Positions 1 through 6,716 of a stretch of DNA of 10,208 nt are shown in pieces. The notes beneath the pieces were generated by a model. That model was not told where the DNA came from, did not search any database, and was given only the letters and a program-made list of their open reading frames with translations. The position numbers and the translations under genes are program-made. The DNA is from CAYGKP01 sp964350605 (GTDB taxonomy: Bacteria; Bacteroidota; Bacteroidia; Cytophagales; JAAEPT01), in assembly GCA_964350605.1 (NCBI GenBank), contig CAYGKP010000080.1:1-10208 (forward strand), in the 5' to 3' direction. Each line of letters starts with the position of its first letter. Within the stretch, counting starts at the first letter, position 1.

Positions 1-834
1 CATATCATCGCAGACATAGTGGTCTTCAAGAAATGGCGGGCCGCCCTGGGCGGACGCGTACGGGTAGCGGTTTCCGGCAGCGCGGCCCTTCAGCCACGCC
101 TGGCCCGGATTTTCTGGTGCGCCGGGGTTCCGATTCTGGAAGGCTATGGCCTGACCGAAACCTCGCCCGTCATTTCGGTGAACCGCTACGAGCGCTCGGA
201 CCATTTGGTCGGCACCGTCGGGCCGCTGATAGCGGAAGTGGAAGTCAAATTCGGCGAGAACGACGAAATCTTGACCCGCGGTCCCCACGTGATGAAGGGC
301 TACTACAACAAACCCGAAGCCACGGCCAAGGTGATCGATGCGGAAGGTTGGTTCCATACGGGCGATTGTGGCACCTGGGTGGACGGCCGATTCCTGAAAA
401 TCACCGGACGGACCAAAGAGATCTTCAAAACCGCCGGAGGGAAATACATCGCGCCGCTTGCCTTGGAAAACGAATTGAAAACGTCGCGTTACGTGGAACA
501 GGTGTTGGTCGTGGGCGAATACCAGCGTTTCCCCGGGGCATTGATCGTGCCCAACCCCGAAGCGCTGGAAGAATGGGCCGAGCGACAAGGCTTGCCGCAT
601 GGCGACATGTGGGGCTTGGTCAAGCAACCCGCTGTTCAAAAACTGTTTGAAACCGAGGTGGCCGAGCGGATGGAGAAGTTCGCGAACTACGAACGGGTGA
701 AGAAATTCCTGCTTCTACCGGAGATCTGGAGCATTGAATCGGGCGAGCTGACCCCGACGCTGAAACCCAAACGAAGCGTCATCCTCAAAAACCAGGGAAA
801 AGCCATCGAAGAGATGTACCTGGAAACCCATTGA
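1..834 (+). CDS. Long-chain acyl-CoA synthetase (AMP-forming), C-terminal part, 5' truncated
   Basis: This enzyme activates fatty acids to acyl-CoA through an acyl-adenylate and acts in the cytoplasm or at the inner membrane. The reading frame is open from base 1 (H-I-I-A-D-I before the first GTG at 19), so the true start lies upstream and only about 277 residues are visible. Counting from base 1, the adenylate-forming signature E-G-Y-G-L-T-E-T-S-P lies at about residues 47-56. The conserved W-F-H-T-G-D, whose Asp contacts ATP ribose, is at about 117-122, followed by the hinge region I-T-G-R-T-K-E-I. Near the end, L-T-P-T-L-K-P-K-R matches the C-terminal lysine motif typical of long-chain (FadD15/ACSL-like) enzymes, and the protein ends normally with TGA. 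The next gene starts 36 bases on. It probably has no direct part in the downstream glycan pathway, although both concern envelope lipid metabolism. Family assignment is firm; chain-length specificity cannot be read. Confidence 0.93.
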   Translation, partial: HIIADIVVFKKWRAALGGRVRVAVSGSAALQPRLARIFWCAGVPILEGYGLTETSPVISVNRYERSDHLVGTVGPLIAEVEVKFGENDEILTRGPHVMKGYYNKPEATAKVIDAEGWFHTGDCGTWVDGRFLKITGRTKEIFKTAGGKYIAPLALENELKTSRYVEQVLVVGEYQRFPGALIVPNPEALEEWAERQGLPHGDMWGLVKQPAVQKLFETEVAERMEKFANYERVKKFLLLPEIWSIESGELTPTLKPKRSVILKNQGKAIEEMYLETH

Positions 835-840
835 TTCTTC

Positions 841-848
841 TACCTTTA
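841..848 (+). promoter_or_regulatory. Possible Bacteroidota -7 promoter box (TACCTTTA)
   Basis: The octamer TACCTTTA matches the known Bacteroidota -7 element TAnnTTTG at five of six fixed positions. It sits in the 36-base gap after the acyl-CoA synthetase and ends 22 bases before the ATG at 871. No TTTG or TTG element was found at the expected 19-21 base distance upstream, so support is partial. If real, it would let the TerB-like gene and the glycan block be transcribed separately from the synthetase. Confidence 0.3.
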
Positions 849-870
849 CCCCGGCCAAACACGCCAGGCG

Positions 871-1323
871 ATGAGCATTTCATTCACGCAGAAAGAAGCC
901 TTTTTGGGCCTTGCCACCATTGTGGGCTGGGCCGACGGCGAAAATCAGAAGTCCGAGGTTGACACCAAGGTGAACATGATTTTTCACGAGAGCATTTCCT
1001 CGCGTGAGATCTCTGATTTCCAACAGAAGTACGACCGCCTGGGCACCTACGAATCGGTGTTCACGACTGCGATCGAAACCCTCGCTAAGGGACCGAAGGA
1101 AGACAAAGCGCGCGCCGTTGCTTGGATGCTCCAAGTTGCGAACGTCAGCCAGCGTGGCATTGAAGGTGAGCTCGATTACGACGAAGACGTTTGGAAGCGG
1201 TCGAGTCAGAATTTGGACGAGGCCGAACTTGATTGGATCGACCGGGCCCGTGAGTCGCTTCTGGTGACCAGCGGGGAGGTGCGCGAACAGTATCAACTTC
1301 TTCCGCGCTCGCGGCGGATTTAA
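871..1323 (+). CDS. Small TerB-like cytoplasmic protein of unknown role
   Basis: A 150-residue soluble protein with no signal peptide or membrane segment. The N-terminal part is helical-looking and contains G-W-A-D-G-E at residues 19-24 inside a K-E-A-F-L-G-L-A-T-I-V context. This resembles the TerB/tellurite-resistance-like fold, in which a conserved A-D-G-x stretch in an early helix is thought to bind metal. The middle carries helices rich in charged residues, and the C-terminus is acidic and then basic (ending R-S-R-R-I). TerB-like proteins range from stress proteins to uncharacterised co-factors, so the role here is unknown. ATG at 871 is the first start after the synthetase stop and has no clear Shine-Dalgarno. 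The flippase follows after 17 bases, implying co-transcription. It could equally be an unrelated helical protein; the TerB call rests mainly on the one motif. Confidence 0.6.
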   Translation: MSISFTQKEAFLGLATIVGWADGENQKSEVDTKVNMIFHESISSREISDFQQKYDRLGTYESVFTTAIETLAKGPKEDKARAVAWMLQVANVSQRGIEGELDYDEDVWKRSSQNLDEAELDWIDRARESLLVTSGEVREQYQLLPRSRRI

Positions 1324-1340
1324 CGAGCCGCAGCCGGCTG

Positions 1341-2771
1341 ATGTCCGTTAGGCACCTGCGCGCCACGGCGGTTTACACGCTGCTGAATCTGTTTCCTGTC
1401 GCGATCGGCTTTTTGCTGTTGCCGATCTACACCCGTTACTTATCGGTTGAAGAATATGGCGTGATCGTCCTGGCGGCCATTACTCAAGCGACACTTGTCA
1501 TTTTTGTTGGGTTTACATTCGACCGGGCCGTTCCCCGCTTGTTGTTTGATGCGCCTAAAGGCAGCAAACGCCGAAAAGAATTGCTTGGCCAAATCCTGAC
1601 GGCAGGCCTTTTGTTCGCGGTCATCGTTGGTGTGCTCTTGGTTCTTGTTGGACCCTATATTTTTCAAGTCGTGTGGAAGGGACGGCTTCCATTTGCCCAG
1701 TACGGATGGATCGTTTTTTCCACAGCCGTCATAACCACCCTCAACCAAATGGTTTTTCAATACCAACGCACCCGAGAGAACATCACTGGGGCGGCGGCCA
1801 TTTCCTTGTTGCCCTATTTTCTTTCTCTCGTTGGTAGTTTGTGGGGCATTATCGGATTTCAAGGCGGCGCATGGGAAAGTCTTTTGGGAAAATCACTGGG
1901 AATGGGGCTGGGCACCTTGCCGCTATTGATTCCCATATTTTGGCAAGTGGGGCTAATCTGGCGCAGAAAAATGTTTTACGAACTGGTACAATACTGTACA
2001 CCACTGTTCCTTTTTGCTCTTGTTTATTTGGCCGGGGAAAGCGTCGATCGATTCTTGCTCAACCGGTTGCTTTCCTTTGAGGACCTTTCGCTTTACGGGT
2101 TTGCCTTTACCATCACCCTTCCGGCCACGCTGCTACTTGTCGGATATAACCATGCAGCGCATCCAAGCGTGGCCCAAGCGCTCACACAAAAAACACCGGG
2201 AGCAACGCAATTGGCCGCACGTTTTTTCCAAAACATAACGGCGTTATCACTCTTCTCGTTTGCGGTCTTTCTTGGCTTGGTTTTTCCGCTAATTGATTTG
2301 ATTGCAGGGCCAGACTACGGGCAAGCCAAGCGCTACATCCCTTTCTTAGCGTTTCTGATTTTGGGTCGTGCAGGAGATATGATTTTCACCTTTTACCAGT
2401 ACCAGGAAAAGAGAACGCGATTTCTGCCGGTGACACAATTGATGTACCTCGCTCTAGCGATCGGCTTCATTTTGATGTTATCCCCACCACTGGGAGCTTA
2501 TGGTGTTGCTCTGGCCATCGCGATCATTCAATTGCCGATGCTATTGATTCGGTACCTCTTTGAACGCAGGGTCACTTCTGCGCTTCCTTCACTTCGCTCA
2601 ATGGTGGGACTCTATCTCTTTTGCTACGCCTTGGTTGGTTTCAACGATTTGGTCGCAGATCGACGATGGGGTCTGTCCATGACTTGGGTTCAGGGTGCAG
2701 AAGCCTTTGTGATCGTTGCCTATCTTGCCATCAGACACCGAGACGACTTTCGTTCCTGGGTCAAACATTAA
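1341..2771 (+). CDS. Wzx-type oligosaccharide flippase (MOP superfamily)
   Basis: A 476-residue integral inner-membrane protein that most likely flips lipid-linked oligosaccharide from the cytoplasmic to the periplasmic face. It is hydrophobic throughout, with about twelve probable transmembrane helices. The N-terminus has the arrangement typical of polysaccharide-biosynthesis flippases: a short basic start, a first helix (L-L-N-L-F-P-V-A-I-G-F), then L-P-I-Y-T-R-Y-L-S-V-E-E-Y-G at about 27-40. Length is in the usual 420-510 range. ATG at 1341 lies 17 bases after the TerB-like stop. The following genes are glycosyltransferases, as expected for a Wzx locus. Two hand-counted rows within it (1621, 2461) gave 45-52 % GC, below the glycoside hydrolase gene, which is common in glycan loci. 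The substrate cannot be inferred from sequence. Confidence 0.88.
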   Translation: MSVRHLRATAVYTLLNLFPVAIGFLLLPIYTRYLSVEEYGVIVLAAITQATLVIFVGFTFDRAVPRLLFDAPKGSKRRKELLGQILTAGLLFAVIVGVLLVLVGPYIFQVVWKGRLPFAQYGWIVFSTAVITTLNQMVFQYQRTRENITGAAAISLLPYFLSLVGSLWGIIGFQGGAWESLLGKSLGMGLGTLPLLIPIFWQVGLIWRRKMFYELVQYCTPLFLFALVYLAGESVDRFLLNRLLSFEDLSLYGFAFTITLPATLLLVGYNHAAHPSVAQALTQKTPGATQLAARFFQNITALSLFSFAVFLGLVFPLIDLIAGPDYGQAKRYIPFLAFLILGRAGDMIFTFYQYQEKRTRFLPVTQLMYLALAIGFILMLSPPLGAYGVALAIAIIQLPMLLIRYLFERRVTSALPSLRSMVGLYLFCYALVGFNDLVADRRWGLSMTWVQGAEAFVIVAYLAIRHRDDFRSWVKH

Positions 2772-2801
2772 GGAGGCAGTTTGCCGTTCGGCCAAGAATG
2801 A
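2769..2801 (+). promoter_or_regulatory. Strong Shine-Dalgarno and six-codon mini-ORF before the GT4 gene
   Basis: TAAGGAGG at 2769-2776 overlaps the flippase stop and is a near-perfect Shine-Dalgarno, but it lies 21 bases before the ATG at 2798, too far to serve it directly. Four bases after it, TTG at 2781 opens a six-codon frame (M-P-F-G-Q-E) ending in TGA at 2799-2801. That stop overlaps the downstream ATG as ATGA. This could place ribosomes for coupled re-initiation. A spacing of four bases is short and TTG is a weak start, so this is a suggestion only. Confidence 0.3.
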
Positions 2802-3934
2802 GAATCCTCATTTATTACTCAAACAACAAGCATTCCGTGCCGTTTGAGACGATGATTTTTTTGCTCCAAGCTATGGGGCATCAGGTCGTCTTACTGTCAC
2901 CGTTTCCTCGGGGACTCTTGCATGAGACCCTTGAGGAAAGAGGAATAAAAACCGATAGTATCGATTTTCCCAAGGGCAACCCAGTCCGCTATTATCTGCG
3001 ACATGCCCGGCATTTGGCACGATACGTCAAGTCTGGGCAATTTGATCTTGTGTTCTCGCACCTACAGCCAGCTAGTTTAATGGCGGTTTTGGCCCGCAGA
3101 TTCTATGGAATGAAGCGTCGGCTGGTTGTGTTTCGCCATCATGATTGGGCGCGTTCGCGCAACGAACGAATGGGAGACTGGCTCATTAACAAATGGGCCC
3201 CGCAGCAAGTGGTGCCTTCAGAGTCTGTGCGTCAATTGATTATCCGTGACGAAGGGCTTTCACCTGCAAAAATCCAAACCATTAACTATTGTTATGATTT
3301 CTCGCGCTATCAACTGACTTCCCCCGAAGCCGTGCAGGCCATTCAGGAAGCATACCCAGCGAAATTGCGAGTGGCGATTGTGAGTCGCCACATGCCAGAA
3401 AAGCGCCATTTGGTCGCGTTTCGCGCGATCAATGCATTGATAAAAGAAGGTCTGGATATCCAAGTCCTTGTCCCAGACCGCGGTCCTGAAACCGAGAAAT
3501 TGAATGCGTTCATCTCAGCGAATCAGTGTGCAGAGCGTTTTCACATGTTGGGCTTTCGAGAAGACATTTTTGATTTCATTGCTGCGTGCGATGTGTTGGT
3601 GCATCCATCAATTTCCGATACTAGCTGTAGCGTTGCGAAAGAGGCGGGTCTAGCTGAGAAAATCGTGATCGCATGTCGCGATATTGGTGCGTTTAACGAA
3701 TACATTTTTCCGCAGGAAAACGGCATTCTGATTGACCCACAGCCAGACAAGGAAAGCGAAAACCAGATTCGCGAGGCATTGAGAGAGATCTACTACCAGC
3801 CGGCAAAGTTTCAGAGTTTTGGGCTCAACTTGCGAAAAGAAGTCCTCTCACGATTTGGCGATCGAAGCCGCTCGAAGCCACTCTATCAAGCATTGATTGA
3901 AGGCAAACCTGAAACCAACCTGACTGGTTGCTAG
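2798..3934 (+). CDS. GT4-like glycosyltransferase (GT-B fold)
   Basis: A 378-residue cytoplasmic enzyme expected to transfer a sugar from a nucleotide donor to the growing lipid-linked glycan. The N-terminal Rossmann half begins M-R-I-L-I-Y-Y-S at 1-8, with a helix after P-F-E-T at 15-18. The donor-binding half starts near 191 with R-V-A-I-V-S-R-H and the usual basic pair (R197 and K202). L-G-F-R-E-D-I at 251-257 and D-V-L-V-H-P-S at 265-271 follow, then the E-x7-E region. In that region the first acidic residue is Asp (D274) and the second is E282, so it reads D-x7-E. The open frame extends upstream to 2621 inside the flippase gene, but M-R-I-L-I at 2798 is the natural domain start. The FkbM gene follows after 23 bases (its ATG at 3958). 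Donor and linkage are unknown. Confidence 0.85.
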   Translation: MRILIYYSNNKHSVPFETMIFLLQAMGHQVVLLSPFPRGLLHETLEERGIKTDSIDFPKGNPVRYYLRHARHLARYVKSGQFDLVFSHLQPASLMAVLARRFYGMKRRLVVFRHHDWARSRNERMGDWLINKWAPQQVVPSESVRQLIIRDEGLSPAKIQTINYCYDFSRYQLTSPEAVQAIQEAYPAKLRVAIVSRHMPEKRHLVAFRAINALIKEGLDIQVLVPDRGPETEKLNAFISANQCAERFHMLGFREDIFDFIAACDVLVHPSISDTSCSVAKEAGLAEKIVIACRDIGAFNEYIFPQENGILIDPQPDKESENQIREALREIYYQPAKFQSFGLNLRKEVLSRFGDRSRSKPLYQALIEGKPETNLTGC

Positions 3935-3957
3935 CCGAACCCCCTTCACCGACTCCC

Positions 3958-4863
3958 ATGGCAAGACAATCCGAGCAAAAGAAAAAGCCAATCACCCGAT
4001 TGGTTCACAATAGCGTGCGCGTGTTGCACCTGGAGGGCTTTATTCATGCGCTTGGGTACCCGCGTTTGCGCGGGCTCCTCAAACTTTTGCCACGTAACAC
4101 AGACTATTCGCCCACGGCGAGTCGCACGGTGCGCCGAGATGGGGTACTCTACAAGACAAAATTGAGTGACTACACCCAATGGTCGGTCTTTGTGAGCCAT
4201 GAAGATGAACCCTGGCGTTTTGGAATCGAACACTTGGACAAAAAAGGATTAATCATAGATGTTGGGGCAAACTTTGGTGCTTTTTCCTTGAAGGTCGCCC
4301 ATCGCTTGCCGACCACAGAGACCCAACGAGTCTGGGCATTTGAACCGAACCCATTCATCCGTAAGGATTTGGAAGAGAACTTGGTCCGAAACCCAGGGCT
4401 TGAGCAGCGGATAAATATTTTCCCCTATGCTTTGGGCGATAATGAGGGGCCAATACAAATGGCCTTTTCCCAGGAGAATTCTGGTGACAGCCACGTGCTT
4501 CGCAAGGGGGAGCAAGGACAGTTAACCGCACAGATGAAGACCCTTGATCAACTTCTCGAAGAGAAGGGAAGCCCGCCGGTTGCTTTTATGAAGGTGGATG
4601 TAGAAGGCTTCGAGCCAGGTGTACTGGCGGGTGCTCTCCAAACGATAGTTGCCTATCGCCCAGCGATATTCATTGAGCTAACCGACGCCTGGTATCGATC
4701 CCAAGGGACAAGCGTGACGAGGTTGCTTGATCAATACATCTGGCCGTACTATTCGAAAGTGAAAGCAGAGCAGAATCCTGGTGAATGGGTGTCGGTTGAT
4801 CGGGAAAGCATTCGTTCAATTATTGAAAAAGAAAGACAATTCAATCTTTACGCCCAGGCGTGA
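3958..4863 (+). CDS. FkbM-family S-adenosylmethionine-dependent methyltransferase
   Basis: A 301-residue cytoplasmic protein with a class I SAM methyltransferase domain of the FkbM type, usually an O-methyltransferase acting on sugars or polyketides. A basic extension of about 95 residues precedes the domain. SAM motif I is D-V-G-A-N-F-G-A-F at 101-109, A-F-E-P-N-P lies at 127-132, A-L-G-D-N at 158-162, and the family hallmark K-V-D-V-E-G-F-E at 212-219. The last 60 residues are mixed alpha/beta. An in-frame TTG at 3928 would add ten residues (L-A-E-P-P-S-P-T-P) and overlap the GT4 gene by seven bases. ATG at 3958 is preferred, with no visible Shine-Dalgarno. Among flippase and transferase genes, the likely role is methylation of a sugar in the surface glycan. 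The stop overlaps the next ATG by one base (TGATG), suggesting translational coupling. Confidence 0.87.
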   Translation: MARQSEQKKKPITRLVHNSVRVLHLEGFIHALGYPRLRGLLKLLPRNTDYSPTASRTVRRDGVLYKTKLSDYTQWSVFVSHEDEPWRFGIEHLDKKGLIIDVGANFGAFSLKVAHRLPTTETQRVWAFEPNPFIRKDLEENLVRNPGLEQRINIFPYALGDNEGPIQMAFSQENSGDSHVLRKGEQGQLTAQMKTLDQLLEEKGSPPVAFMKVDVEGFEPGVLAGALQTIVAYRPAIFIELTDAWYRSQGTSVTRLLDQYIWPYYSKVKAEQNPGEWVSVDRESIRSIIEKERQFNLYAQA

Positions 4864-5762
4864 TGCGCTTTTCGGTCGTCGTTCCCACCTACAACCGTGC
4901 CCACCTCATCGAGGAAACGCTGGACTCGCTTTTCTCGCAGGAGTTCGGGGATTTTGAAATCCTGGTGGTCGACAACAAGTCGACCGACAACACCGTCGAA
5001 GTGCTAGTGCCCTACGTGGCCGACGGTCGAATTCGGCTTTTGGTGAACGAGAAGAATCACGAACGGGCGTATTCTCGCCAACGTGGCATGACCGCCGCAA
5101 CCGGCGAGTACATCACCTTTCTGGATTCAGACGATTTTCTGTACCCCGACTGTTTGTCGTTGGCCGACCAGTATGCCAGTGCCCACCCGGATCTCAAGCT
5201 TTTCCATGCACCCTACGAGCTGGTCGACCAAACGCGTAGGCCGATTCATTCCTATTCCCTGCCTTCGCTTACCGACCCAAAGCTGGCGATGAGCAAGGGA
5301 AACTTCCTTTCGAACATCTCGGTTTTTTATCGCCGGGATTTGACCCAAGAGGTCGCCTGGGATGATGATCCGATTCTTTCCGGGGTGGAAGATTATGATT
5401 TTGTCCTTCGGGCCGTGGCACTGGCCGGACCGGTGGGGCGAATCGGAACGCGGCCGCTTTCCGGCATCCGCGAACACCCCGAGCGGTCAGTTTCGTTGGA
5501 TCAGATTGACATCGCTCAGCGGCGCACCGATCACTTCATTGAAAAACTACGGACCGACCCCGTTTACCAAACGCACTACTCGGCGCATCTACCACGGATT
5601 CGAGCTACGCTTTACCAGTACCTGGCGTACATGGGACGATTGGTCGGAAACCGTTCGGCGATAACCAAGTATCTTAAGGCCGCACGAAGGGCCAGCCTTT
5701 CGGTTCTCGGTACCAAAGCCTATTGGAGCTTACAATTTGCCGCCCTCGGCATCAGAAAATGA
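4863..5762 (+). CDS. GT2 family glycosyltransferase (GT-A fold)
   Basis: A 299-residue inverting glycosyltransferase of the GT2/GT-A type, probably cytoplasmic and using a nucleotide-sugar donor. The protein opens with V-V-V-P-T-Y-N-R at 5-12. The nucleotide-binding strand V-V-D-N-K-S-T-D-N-T is at 35-44 (second acidic position is Asn, as in many GT2 enzymes). The metal-binding F-L-D-S-D-D-F is at 86-92, and V-E-D-Y-D-F at 175-180 is the usual ED acceptor/base motif. The C-terminal 90 residues are basic and helical (A-A-R-R-A-S), possibly a membrane-facing tail. ATG at 4863 is used; a GTG at 4860 would add one residue. The end overlaps the next gene by four bases (ATGA at 5759-5762). GC in the rows counted by hand is somewhat higher than in the neighbouring FkbM gene, hinting at a different origin. 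Confidence 0.88.
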   Translation: MRFSVVVPTYNRAHLIEETLDSLFSQEFGDFEILVVDNKSTDNTVEVLVPYVADGRIRLLVNEKNHERAYSRQRGMTAATGEYITFLDSDDFLYPDCLSLADQYASAHPDLKLFHAPYELVDQTRRPIHSYSLPSLTDPKLAMSKGNFLSNISVFYRRDLTQEVAWDDDPILSGVEDYDFVLRAVALAGPVGRIGTRPLSGIREHPERSVSLDQIDIAQRRTDHFIEKLRTDPVYQTHYSAHLPRIRATLYQYLAYMGRLVGNRSAITKYLKAARRASLSVLGTKAYWSLQFAALGIRK

Positions 5763-6706
5763 AGACAGTTCTCATCACCGGTGGCTCAGGCTTTTTGGGC
5801 AAGCAGCTCGCCTTATTGTTAAAGGATCGCTATCGCGTGGTTCTTGGCGCGCGTAACAATGGTAACAACCAAAAGGCCCAAACGCTTACAGGATGCGAGG
5901 CTATTCCCTTGGACATTGCCAGTCGCTATTCGGTGCGCGATGCGCTCAAGGAATTCAAACCGCAACTCGTCATCCATGCGGCTGCGACAAAGTTTGTAGA
6001 TCTCTCAGAGAAATACCCGATGGAGTGCATTGATGTGAACATAAAGGGTTCGCAGTACGTCGTTCGTGAATGCATCGATGCGGGTGTCGAAACCCTTATC
6101 GGGGTATCTACTGACAAAGCCGCGCCGCCCGTTGGCAATATTTATGGCCACTCAAAGGCAGTCATGGAGCGCTTGTTCTGCAACATGAATGGGAAGACCG
6201 ACACAAAAATCGCCTGCGTGCGTTTTGGTAACATTGCTTGGTCGACAGGTTCAGTGCTCCCGATTTGGGAAAACATGATGGCCACAAAGGGAGTAATCGA
6301 AAGCACCGGCCCGCACATGCGGCGGTTCTTTTTTACCGTCGAGGAGGCAGCCGAATTGACCATCCGTGCGATGGAACACATCGAAGTAACCGAAGGGAAA
6401 ATCCTATCCCTAAAGATGAAAGCGGCACAGGTATCCGAATTGTTGGACGTGTGGACCAAAAATATGGGCGGCTCCTGGAATCAGATCGCCAGCCGACCGG
6501 GCGACAAACTAGACGAGCATTTGGTGGGCGGACTGGAATTGGAGCATACCGAAGAAATCACCTTGGAGGGTGCACCCCATTACTTGCTGCACATGCACCA
6601 CAAGCCGCAGAATGCTGTCACCGACGAGGTGTCCTCGGCCAACGCACCACGGTTGTCGGAAGCTGAGATTTTAGCCATCCTAAAAGGGAAGCCAGCCTTC
6701 GCGTAA
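5759..6706 (+). CDS. PseB/CapD-like nucleotide-sugar 4,6-dehydratase or epimerase (extended SDR)
   Basis: A 315-residue NAD(P)-dependent short-chain dehydrogenase of the polysaccharide-biosynthesis type, expected to convert a UDP-HexNAc to a 4-keto-6-deoxy or C5-epimerised product. The cofactor fingerprint T-G-G-S-G-F-L-G is at 7-14, with H-A-A-A-T-K-F-V at 73-80 and N-I-K-G at 94-97. The active site has S-T-D-K at 117-120 and Y129-x3-K133. Downstream, G-N-I at 158-160, G-S-V-L-P at 164-168, G-P-H-M-R-R-F at 184-190, and R-P-G-D-K-L at 246-251 match the usual R-P-G-E-K-L motif of PseB/CapD enzymes. Eight residues separate K120 from Y129, one more than the seven I recall in typical PseB. Start ATG at 5759 overlaps the GT2 stop. 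The nucleotidyltransferase follows after ten bases. The exact product, epimerised or not, cannot be told. Confidence 0.85.
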   Translation: MKTVLITGGSGFLGKQLALLLKDRYRVVLGARNNGNNQKAQTLTGCEAIPLDIASRYSVRDALKEFKPQLVIHAAATKFVDLSEKYPMECIDVNIKGSQYVVRECIDAGVETLIGVSTDKAAPPVGNIYGHSKAVMERLFCNMNGKTDTKIACVRFGNIAWSTGSVLPIWENMMATKGVIESTGPHMRRFFFTVEEAAELTIRAMEHIEVTEGKILSLKMKAAQVSELLDVWTKNMGGSWNQIASRPGDKLDEHLVGGLELEHTEEITLEGAPHYLLHMHHKPQNAVTDEVSSANAPRLSEAEILAILKGKPAFA

Positions 6707-6716
6707 CCCAATTCCA

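Noticed and set aside
3928..3957. TTG start for the FkbM methyltransferase
   Set aside because: It would add a proline-rich ten-residue stretch and overlap the GT4 gene by seven bases. ATG at 3958 is a better start and the conserved domain begins well after it.
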